Source: Malachius bipustulatus (lineage: Eukaryota > Arthropoda > Insecta > Coleoptera > Melyridae). From it: 64,000 nt of DNA. Positions 10,870 to 22,800 of this stretch are shown here, piece by piece. Under the pieces are notes generated by a model, which did not search any database, had not been told where the DNA came from, and saw only the letters and a list, made by a program, of their open reading frames with translations. Location: contig OU342630.1 in the NCBI GenBank assembly GCA_910589415.1, positions 13,859,867-13,923,866 on the forward strand, in the 5' to 3' direction. Position numbers and translations under genes: made by a program. Numbering within the stretch: position 1 is the stretch's first letter; each line of letters opens with the position of its first letter.

Positions 10870-13800
10870 CTTGAAATAAGAAACTTGTTTGTCAACGAAA
10901 AATTAAACGTTTTCCACATGATTTTAAATATGTAAATTTGCATATTTATTATATAGGTTGCAGACTTGCAACAGCGGCCGGACATTCCTAGCAACCTTAC
11001 CTTTCGAGATGTAAGAGAAAAGTTGTATGGTTTGAAGAGACTTATAGGTCTTATATAGGACTTATATAGGTCTCTTCAAACTATACAATTTTTCTCTTAC
11101 ATTTATTTTCTCGAACGGTAAGGCCGCCTAAATGCCCGACGCTCTGTTGCAGGACCCTGAATAAAATTAGTAAAAAAAAAACAGAATTTAACTAACTTGA
11201 TTTTATAATCATAAAGCGACTAATAATTATTAAAAAAGTACTCACCGCCGCAAGATGGTAATTGAAGATCCTTCTTCATGAGGCTGGCAGCACACATACC
11301 GCCCAGGAAGGAAAGTTCGGCCTCTAACTGCCTGATCCCCAGATGGGTGTTGCTGCCCAGAAACGGCCACTCATAGCCAACTACCAAGCACCGAAATCCA
11401 TAGGCACTCGCCCGATCATAATAATCGGATGCAGTTTCCAGGGAAAAGACAACCTCATTCCCAGGTAAGATAACAGAGTTTGCTGGCCATTGCATACTAC
11501 GAAATGCAAAAAAAATCAAAATGTAATTGAGTGGTGGTTCGATTTATCAAAATAGGTAGTATACCAAAGTGTGCATATTTTAGGAAATGGTTCAGTTTAT
11601 GGATGCTTCTTTTATTTTGGGAACAGTTTTATTACAATTTGTTTTTCAAGTAAGCATTTTTAGTAAAATTCGAGTACCAAAGACTGTGAAAAATTGTCAA
11701 TTATCATGTACATTTTTTGTGATTTCCCAATAGTTGTTTAAGTAACTTTTTCACTTTTTGCAGTAATCATGGTCCATGCTTCCGGTGGTCAGAAAAAATG
11801 TGACATTAGACAGAGAGAGAAAACCTTTATTGGGTGTGCTGCCTGATTTTTTCAGGATGCTATAAATACACAGCATATCAATCTATAAATTAATACAATA
11901 ATTTTAACAAAACGTTTTTGCCCAATAATAATTTATAGTTCTCTAATTATTATTTAATTAATATTAATTATTAAATATCTACTCAGTTAAGTTTTGTCTT
12001 CTAATTTATTAGGGTTTAGATTCTTGGATAAAATAGAAAAAAAATAGAACTATCAGAAAAAATAGAAAAAATATTTAAAAAATCCAATACCAAAATACCT
12101 AGCCCACAAAAGTCACAACCAAATTCAAAACCTCCATACAAAATTAAAATCAAGAATCCCAACCGAAAAAAGAAAATCTACAAAATACCTTGCAACAACT
12201 GTGAAAAACAATACATAGGTCAAACAAAACAACACATTAATGCACACAAATACGTCAAAATTGCAAAGATGGCACTAAGCAAACATCAACAAACCACAGG
12301 ACATCAATTCAATTATGACAAAACCGAAATTATAGATACCGAACAAAACACATACAAACGAACTATTCTAGAAATGATCCATAATAATATACAAAATAAT
12401 CAAACCAGCGTAAACGACAGAACCGAAATTAACAATCTATCACGCATCTATCAAACAATCATATCCAACATACCTCACTCGCACACCTAAAAACAAATTA
12501 ATTTTTTATTCTTAATTAAAACAAAAAAAATTCATATTTTTATCACTTCATAAAGTTTCACTGAAACTATTTTAAATGAATAAACCAAAATAATAACTTA
12601 CATATACAAGTAATACTGAAATTAAAATATAAAAATTTGCATAAACAAAAAAAACAAACTTGTAACGAAATCCAATGCTTTCGTTGGTAATTATTATTTA
12701 TTTCATTATTAGAGGGGTTTATCTGGAGTGATACAGTTTTTATGGCGGCGATAAACACGTTATCTCCACCAGCACCGGCTATACAGGGTGATCCCGAAAT
12801 GGCGGACACGGAATACAGGGTGTTGTAGAGAATGTTCAGAAAGACTGTAAATTTAAAACAAAAATGGGTTCCTCGGCTTCGTTACCGAGATACTCGCCGA
12901 GATATAGGGTGATCTTTTTCTAAAATTTAAATCAAAAAAGCAGTCACCTTTAAACAACCTCCACTGGCAAAGCACATGATTTGACATAGACATAGGTAAA
13001 TATTATGATAGTGTTTGCTTTTTATTTTTTATTATCGGGAATGGAATTACAGGCATTCAAAGTTTACCTATTCCCTGTGTTCAAAATTTTTTTCAATGTA
13101 CCATCGTTGTTCGAATTCGAGATTTTGAATAATATTATCGAATATGTCATCCGCGCAACGATTATTGTTTTAAGCTTTGTTGTGTTTCCATTTCATATGT
13201 TTCCATGGTAACATCTATCTGGGTATTGTAGACCTACACATTATTTTTCTGCCTGAAGAATGGTATCCAGTGCACCGTTGTGACTTTATTTTCTACAAAA
13301 GTGGTCATATCTTCTTAAGGGGGCCATACTGGAGAAAACAGTAAATAAAACTTAGAATCTTTAACCCACAATGGATGCTGTGGTGCTGTCCGTGTCCGCC
13401 ATTTTGGGATCACCCTGTATAAAGAGCGCCAGACAGAAGACTGACGAGAGGATCGTGAGGAACTGACTCGCGAACAACTCTCTCTCCTGGGTGAATTGAG
13501 CTCGGAGATCAGCTGGGGCATGTAGTGAGTGCACCCATCCAATTTACATAGCCGGCTACAGTAGGTCGATGAACTGAGTTGACCCTAACCGTAGCCCGGC
13601 TTCGGAAGCGCGACCAGAGTGGAGTGAGCTCTGGCCGGCGACCGATCAGTATAGGGAATCGACCGGAACTGCATTGAGGTTCTGGTAGACCCTCGTCCCG
13701 ACGTCTGGCCTGTATTGAGGGCCAGTTAAACCTAAAACCAGAGTTGCAATGCATTGAGTTGCCAACCCGGCGAGTCCTCCCCTGTAAATTAATATTTAGG

Positions 13801-16800
13801 GGTTATACAAGGCACTTGGAGCCCTGTCAGACCTCGCATCCAATAATACCCGCCCCGGTGTTGCAGTGAGATACCGGGAGCGGACTTTGTTTCAGATAGC
13901 GCCTGCCGCCGGAGGATATTTCCCCAGATAGCTCCCCGGCGCGTGTTCCGGAGACTACGGCGATCGACACGCACGGCTCGACTGCGAGTGGGATACTGGC
14001 GGTGGATGGTCGGCCGTGAACTGATCGACGGTGGTATCGCGGAACAACCAATCGGCATAGTACACGCCTCGACGCGGCTATCTATGGCCAATAAAGCCGT
14101 CTTTTGAAAGACGAGAACCAGCCTACTCTAGCACGCATCCGTCAGGACGAGACCAAAACCCCAGAATTCAGGACGTGTTATTTGTCAATATTATCATAGT
14201 CTAATTATATACAGTGCGCGAGAAAAGTAAGGAATAAATTCCATAAAACGAAAAGCGCTGTTTTTTTGAAAAAAATGAAAAACAGGTCGATTTTGTTTTT
14301 AAGTTGTTCAACTTTTGACATAACATTCGAGTATATAGGGTGATGCGCGAAAAAGTGGTGACGTCATCAGCATTTTTTTTAAATGGCAACCCTTATTTTT
14401 TATTGCATTTTTTGATACTTCCTTCAATTGCCAGTATGGTAATGTAATCAATTTGTAACCTTAAATAAGGAAAATTCTGAGAAAACAGCTTGTGAGTCGA
14501 AATGTGCACTTTTTACTGATGTGAAAATCGGAACATTAGCGATAAAAAAAAAAAAAAATATCAAATAAAAATGACTGTTTCCATGGTAATTTTATAAGAT
14601 CTGTCTATTAAATTAAGTCTAATAAATTAAATCTGTTAAATTAAATTAAATTAAATCTATTAAATCTGTCTATTTAATTGAATCTCTCCAAATTGAGTTA
14701 TTTTCACAGAAATTTCGTCGTTAAGGGTTACAAAATGATTACATTACCATACTGGCAATTGAATGAAGTATCAAAAAATGGAATAAAAAATAAGGATTGT
14801 CATTTAAAAAAAATACCGATGACGTCACCACTTTTTCGCGCATCACCCTGTATACCCAAATATTATGTCAAAAGTTCAAGAACTCAAAAACAAAATCGAC
14901 CTGTTTTTTTATTTATTCAAAAAAAACAGCGCTTTCCGTTTTATCGAATTTATTCCTTACTTTTCTCGCGCACTGTATGTAAATACGAATATCTATAAAT
15001 AAACATTATAAATTTTAATCGACTTGTCGCGGGTACAAAGGGGCAGATATCCATCCCTGGGAACTCACCTCAAGATTCAGAAAATCCCGTTACAAACTAA
15101 AAACCTGGTTCCTAACAAAAACACACACAATAATAACCTGCTACTACTCAAACTAACCACCATTACAATAACAATACTTTTTTAAATATTATTATACAAT
15201 AAAATATACGCAACAAACACAATGAACAATAAAATATAATAAACAAAAGCATAATAACCAAAACACATAAAATGTTAGAATCAAAGTCTTTTTTTTTTCT
15301 AAAATTTTTTTTTCTAAAATTAAAATTAAAAATTTTTACAAGCGCCATTTTACGACCAATTTTATTGTATTGATTATAGTGTTTTTAAGTATTTCTAAGT
15401 TTTTTTTTTATACATATTTTTACATTTTATGATGAACAAGGGACCAATCGACCCCGAAACGTTTCATTTTTTTTTATAAAAATCTTAAAAAAAAATAATA
15501 CTTTTATCCAAGAACCTAAACCCTAATAAATTAGAAGACAAAAATTCAACAATTAAGAAGGTTCAATAAAAATTGTCAAATACTCAGTTAAGAGTAGATA
15601 TGAGAATGTATAATTCCTAAAGTGTCACTGAGAATTTGTTAGGACAATACAATTAAAATGTATCAAATGTATCAAATGTAAAACCACATAAAGCGGGAAT
15701 TTGGGGAATTCGACTTCCGGTCCGTTCCAATTCAAAATCTTTAAAATAAGATACTAGTTTAAATGACAATCTTACCAGGTTGAGAACTTATTCAAAACAG
15801 GCCAATAAGGTGATGGAGGGGAATCCCCATCTTCTATGTCGACATATTTTGTAGGTTTTAGTTTATTTCCGGCACTGTCTAAAGCAGGGATGTATATTTT
15901 CAGGGAATCTTCCGGCTGAGCAGTGGCACAGGCAGGATCAAACTCAATGGACATCCACTTCACGTTGTCAGGGAACAATGCCCTAGATATAAAATAAAGT
16001 GCATCTTAATCTTTTATCGATGTTATAATAAAGGGAAAACTCTTAAAAGTATCAAAAAATATTATCATACCTGTAGTTGGAAACTGATGCAGGTTTATAC
16101 GGATGATCACTCTGAACCCAGGTATAGTAATTACTGGTGGTATTGGTGTGATTTTCGAAACTTTCCTGATTTGCAGACACATTCGAAGACAATATTAATT
16201 TGTTGCTTAATGGAGTGGTAGCAGCCATCAGATTTAGTGCAGAGACATGTGGTAAGATCTCATGGATCAAACTCAGAATATTCACACCGCTCTAAAATAA
16301 AGTCTTAATTTACTAAAAAATGCATAGGAGTTATGAAAAAAATGTCTACTTTATCCTTTTTTGAATCATCATTTGATCATTATTTTAATTAAAGTATTCT
16401 ACACGGAAACAATAATAGGAAACTTGATTACATTCTTTTTGCCTTCATTATTTTTGTTTACTTTCTACTTAAAAAAATATTTAGGCGCAAGAATGAAATT
16501 TAAAGATTTTTTATTGAAATATGGTGAAAATTCAAATTCAATCTAAAATTCAATTTAGTCAAGTAATTGTGAAAGCTGATCGACTGGGTGACGTCAATGG
16601 TTATTAGCTATATCTGACAAGCGTCTTCCAAAGAAAACTTATTTGAAGGTAAAAAACTGCAACTCCGTTTTTTTTCCAAAGGGAGACATCATGGACTGGT
16701 CGACAATTTATTCCAATTGTATTCCACATTGCATGCTATAATTATTGAAAACTTTCCACCAGTGATGTAACTTACAAATTATTAGTCTGGAATAGTTTAT

Positions 16801-19800
16801 TAAACTGGTAGAGAGAAGTTTCTTTTCACTTCAGACTCAAAGATGATGAAAAATAACAAAGAGACTTAAATGCTCACCCGTGGGTCACTGGTTGCAAGTG
16901 GGCTGATGTGAGCAATCACCAGTGGCAGCAGTGTGGTGACCACACAAGCGTTGCTGAGTATATCAGGAGATGCTACATCATCAGCTCTTTCCCTGGCATA
17001 AACCATTAGCTTACATGCACTGTGAACTATCGTGCTCATCATTGAAAGGACTGCCTTACGAGACTGATGCTCCAGCTTGGTAGCTGATCCACGTACACAT
17101 TCCACCGGATTACTGGAAAACCAATCAATTTAAACAGTGCAAATATTTTCTGATTATAAAAAAAAATTTAAAATCGGCAAGGTTTTAAAAACGTGATAAG
17201 TTTAAAATTTTATAATTATTGTTATGTTGAACTTGACAATACTTTTTTAATAATTACCTGTAATAAAGTAGCATAGGTAGTTGTCCTCTGGTGAGTGTAG
17301 TTCCATTGAAACTCAATGAGCAAGTGGAAAATGTGAAGGTCGTCCCATCCGAGCCCTTAACAGAGTTCAAACCTCCGTCACCATTGTTTGTACGACCGCC
17401 ATGATTACGTAATCGGACGGCATATTTGACATTTTCCTAGAAAACTCATTCGAATTAGATTTCACACAATCTCCACTCACTCTAAAATTCTCGATTGAAA
17501 CAAAAATGTTTTCTCACTTTAATTGGCACCGGCCTTTCAAATTTAATTTCAATGATCTCCGGTGCAAAATCCTCAGGACCGAAAGAACCTCTTGTGATTT
17601 CTATGCTGTTCCATCTCTGAGTATGAGCGTGACCTTCTGCTACATTCAGCGAACTCTAGAAAAATAATGTCAAGTTATTGCCACTGAAGCCCAATTGTCA
17701 AACTATCTTTTTCTAAAACCATATTTCTATCTAATCTTTAAATAAAAAGAGAAAGCTATCTAATCTCATGATCAAGAAGTTTCCAAAAAAAAATCACACA
17801 AAAAACATATGTGTGATTTTTATTATTTTCTAATTTAAAATTTTCATGTTTATTTTTTATTTGCTGTGCAATTATTGTTTTTTTAAAAAAATCATAAAAA
17901 AAATAAAATTCAAAACACGAGTTACGAGACGTTTAAAATTTAATTTTTCGATTTTTCTATTATACAACCATCTTCAGGGATGAAAAATTAAGGGATTGTA
18001 GCTCCAATGGGAAGACGTTTTTACTTACAGCTACAGCTCACTTCAAATTCGTGGGTGAGAACAATTCCAAGAAATTTCAAGGAGTCTCCTTTATTCGGAC
18101 GTTCAGACACTTTTCAGCAGTGTAGAACTGGTAAAGTTAACAGTAAATATGTGCGATATGTTTTTATGAAACTTATAAATATCAAGTACCTATTATATTT
18201 ATTTTAATATCCGATAATATCTATTATTAGTATTATTTGTTCAACAACTATTAATAAATTATTAATAAATAACAACAATTATTAATAAAAAAATATATGT
18301 TTTCCAATAATAATTATTACAAAAATAGTGGCTACTAGTAAGTAGTGTTATAGTATTCCCTTTTCCCCCATTTCTAATTTTTTTTATTAATTTTGTTTTA
18401 AAAATTTTATACCATAAACAAAAATTATTTAGTGTTGTTTATGAGGGCTCTCTCTTTCTCAGTTGGGTTCAGTTGAAAAAATTTTGCTTTTAATTTAACT
18501 TGAATCAAAATTTAAAATTTTATAAAATAAATCGTCGAGTTTGTGACTTGTAACTTGACAAAATTTTTATCAAAAAAAAAAATTACAAAATCTACCTTGA
18601 GCTCTCTGATATCTTAAAATTTGTTAAACTATACTCTAAAAATTTAAACTAAGTACAATGCCAAAATCTTACAATATCCTTTTCTTTATGAACCTATTTC
18701 TATTCTTCCTATTCTCTCTCTTCGTCCCTCTGCTTCTCTTCTTCTTTATTCTTCACTCTTTCTCTCACAGCACTTCTTCCAAATTCTTTTCCCAGTCCTC
18801 CGACACCGTCTCTCGTTATTCCTTGGCCTTTCCAAATAAAGCTTCTCTCTCGTCCTCGTAGGTAGTCTCTTTCTCTTTTTCTTACTGCTTCTCTTCCCTT
18901 TACAAATAAACCATTCCTTTCCAAATAAATCTTTCCTTTCCGTTAATTATCTTCTTTCTGCTTTCAAATTTTCTCTTCTATTTCCTTTTGACAAACTCTC
19001 TTCTTTAATAGTTTATTCCTTTCTAATCCTTTTTCTCTTTGCTATCACTTGTAAGCCACAAAATGTAAATTTTACACCAGAGCGTTTTAACTTTCTAACA
19101 GATGGTTTTTTCAAATATTTAAAGCAAGAATGATGGAACAGAAAGCCAATAATTATTTTATATATAGGGTTACTGATGATTAAGTCGACAGTGTGTCACT
19201 TTCCAGTGGGAAGATATTCCAATTCAAGAAAAAAATTATAATTTTTTTTAGTTTTGATTTAATACTGTTTTATTCCAGTATTAAGTCATTCGAAACCACT
19301 TGATATTGTTATTTCAGTATTATAATAAAGACAGTACAGGATTTGATTTCAGTATTCAATGATTGTAAACTATTATTAAGAAAGGCAGGGAATTAGAAAA
19401 AAATACTTTGACATAATGTATCGAAAAAAAAACTCAAACTTTCCTTTACATTATTTTTTACAACTTCAAGTACAAGAAATGGTGACTTAATACAGTTATT
19501 TTCAAATGACATGTCACCCTCTTTGGACTTAATATTATAACTTCCTGACAGAAAAATGTAAAAGAGTGTAGGTACTGTTTGATTTACATCTTTTATTCTG
19601 GGAGATGCCGTGACTTGATATTTTTATCAGACTTCTATCTCTCTTATTAGTGTAGATAGGACTAAATACGTTGTTTCATCGTGTAGAGGACTTAATACTT
19701 AGTAAGATTTGATAATAATATCATTTTTCAATAAAATGGACTTGATACACTTCTATTCTGGGGTGCAGATCTAATAATTCTCCTCCTCTTTGCTATCAAC

Positions 19801-22800
19801 ATCCTTCCCCTTCATTTTTTTCTTTTCATTCCTGATTTTTATAACAATTCAAATAATTCCTTTTTGACATTTCTAATTATTATTTATTAATAATTTTTAT
19901 TTGTTAAAAGTCATAAATTTAATTGTCATAATATTCAAATCAAATGCAAAATAGTGAAATCACTATTTTCTATAGCTGAACCCAATTTTTCATAACAGTA
20001 GGTACAGTCGGGTCCGCTTATAACGAGTCCGTAGGTGCCAAGAAATATGCGCGCTATATGCAACCACTCGCTATAAGGAATGGTCCTGTTATAACGAGCG
20101 TGCTCGTTACAACATAGGTAATAAGATTAGAAGAGACTTGACATACATTTTTTATTCATTATACATACATATTACATACCTATGTAATAAGAAACATACA
20201 TGCAGTAGAACGTAATGTGTTATGTAAAGTCTATTTTTCATTTAGATGGACTTGTCAAACAGCTGTTAAGTTGGTACCCTGTGCAATCTTTAAACAGTAA
20301 TTTTCATATTGTCGGATGGTAGCCTGTTTTCTTGACCTTGGCAAAAAATTTACGTTGTGACTAAAGTAACGGCAACATTCCCCGATTCGTGTATAGGCTA
20401 TGACGTCACCTGCAAAACATGTTTCCTTGTTGTAAGCTGCTCAGTTATAAAACGCAAGTTAAAAACTTCAAATTACTTTATTTTCTTCGAAAATAGTCCT
20501 TTTTTAGAAGTTATTCGTTTTTTGAGGATAAATTTAACTGTTGCTTGGATTGACTATAATAATCTAATGACGTTTTGCGAAAACTATACCTCATTTAATA
20601 ACTAGGAGGAGTAAACTGCAAAGTATCATTTACACCACTAAAAGTCACCAGATTAAATCACCAGATTTTTTTTGGCGGCAAATTTGAATTGAAACAATAA
20701 TTATTAATAAGGAAGATAGGACTTGTTTTCGGTGTAGGAAGTCTACTTTTCAGGAGAGACTCTACAGCAGTATCACAAATCATTGTGATTTGCATAATAT
20801 ATCAGTATTATAGTGGTGAATAATTTTCTGGATATAAGTAGAATGAAATTGAATAATTTCTAGATATTTGGTAGAATATTAAGGGTAATAATTATTATTA
20901 ACATTCATATTAAATTGATTGAAAGTACTTTATTTAGGCAATATTTGCCAATGTAACATAATAAATAAATTTTATATAATGCATAACATCGTAGATAATA
21001 AAGTTTTTATTTTACATTTAATAGTTTTATATAATTTGTGGATAAGTAAATTTTTAAAACAGTATCATACGCAGCATTTTTCAGTTTTTGTTGGACCAGA
21101 TTCAAAGTGTGTTGTTGAAATTAACTTTATCACATATGCAGCAGTCCCTGTTTAGTCTAAATCCGCACCTTGTTCGATTGAAATATGTTCTTCAATTATT
21201 GGTGAAGTACGCATATATAACTATAGAGTAGTTTGTCCAAAATCTTGTAGGTGACACTCTTTTCTTCCCGTTTCTTTGGAGGAGACATCCTCTCACTTGT
21301 ACTTGATGTAGGATTATCCATAATGGCACTTGAAACCGTTTGCAGGATGAAAATGGCAAGCCAAAAATAATTTCGAAACTCTGAAAAGGATCTCTGTTCT
21401 CTAAAAAGAACTGAATGGGCTTCAAAAAGAACTTATTTGGTTTTGAAATAACTTTTAAAGAACTTATTTAAAAGAACTTATGCGGTTTTGGAAATAACTG
21501 ATTATAAAACTGATGTGTAACATTCGACTTTGACAACGTAAACAATAATGACAACAATTAAAAAAAACAAGCGTATGTGTAGTGTTGAGCGTTGCATAGA
21601 TTCAATTTCCTGTACAAATTTTGCTGGGTGTAATTTTGCCCATGAATTCACCAATGAGAAGCGACTTTTTTTGGCGGTTTATTTAAATTTACTCCTCCTA
21701 GTTATTAAATGAAGTATAGGTCTGCATGGGTCCTCAGTCGGCACTCTAGTCACAGCGAAACGCCAGAAACTTGAAAAGTTGAAGTTGTCAAATTGACAAA
21801 CCAAATTATCAAATTAAAAATTATTAAAATGCTCAGGCAGGTAAATTTATTTCAAAATAAAGAAAAGAATGAATCATCAAATGCTATAAACATTAGCGAT
21901 TGAAAGATGTTTCTCCAGATTAACAAAAATACAGTTTAATCAGATTCCTTGAAATATTCCTTGAGAAATTCTTAAAAAATGATTTAAATAATGTAAGTAC
22001 CTCTATTTGTCAAGAATAGATCTTTTATTTTCAACATTTTTACATAAAACTAAGAAGGAATCGGTCTAATATCTTACATATATAAGATTTATAAGAGTAA
22101 ATAGCTAGGTGTTGACACTTACAAGTCTCTAAAATTTTCCAATTTATTACCTCTAGAAATTGCGTTTATAATTTTTCTAATTTTAAATTTTGAAATAAAA
22201 TGACATTTCAATTAATCGACATAACCTAAATTAATTTAGTAACCATTCTAGTGACTATTTTGGTAACAACTATCACCATAACCAACCTAATCAGTCTTGT
22301 TGCCAATCGTTCCCCTAGAATTTTGACTTGGTGGAATCCATCTAAATAAAAAATAAAGTATATTTGACATAATATTTATGTGAAAAAGTCCGTGATTTCT
22401 TTTGTGTTGTATTTTTGCTTTCTGTTCTAATGTAAGGGATCGCCTCGTGTTCGCCATGCTGAGAACTGGTAGAGGTAGAATGCTGGTAGAATCTGGCAGA
22501 GAATTGGTTTTACTAACAAGAAGTGTGTACGAATTGCGACAAAAACAAGCTTGTCTGGACACAATTTCCTGGCATCATCAGGTGTTTGAATTACAGTTGC
22601 AATCTATACGCAGAATCATGGTCAATGACACTGGAGTCCGTATTGCATCATTCGTAATAAACAAAGCTAACCCTTTGAGGTTTCAAGCAATCCTCGTTAT
22701 AATCAAAGCAGTGAAAAATTGCTCGTTATATACGAAGCACTTCTATTATTTTGCAAAGAAAATCTCCTTGTTATAACAAAAGCGCGCGTTATATCCGCCG

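Larger units (their letters stand above)
11992..15580 (+). mobile_element. 5'-truncated Penelope-like retroelement, with nested insertions
   Basis: A perfect 12-bp direct repeat TACTCAGTTAAG (11980-11991 and 15581-15592) flanks the unit and is read as its target-site duplication. About 42 bp near the left end (11994-12033, 'ttctaatttattagggttta') recur inverted at 15502-15544. Penelope-like elements often carry such partly inverted terminal repeats. The GIY-YIG remnant near the left end fits; the reverse transcriptase is missing. Two other elements and a GC-rich block were inserted later. Confidence 0.7.

Noticed and set aside
22402..22776. 124-codon plus-strand frame
   Set aside because: It lies inside the pogo-like element, antisense to the transposase remnant, with no known motif.
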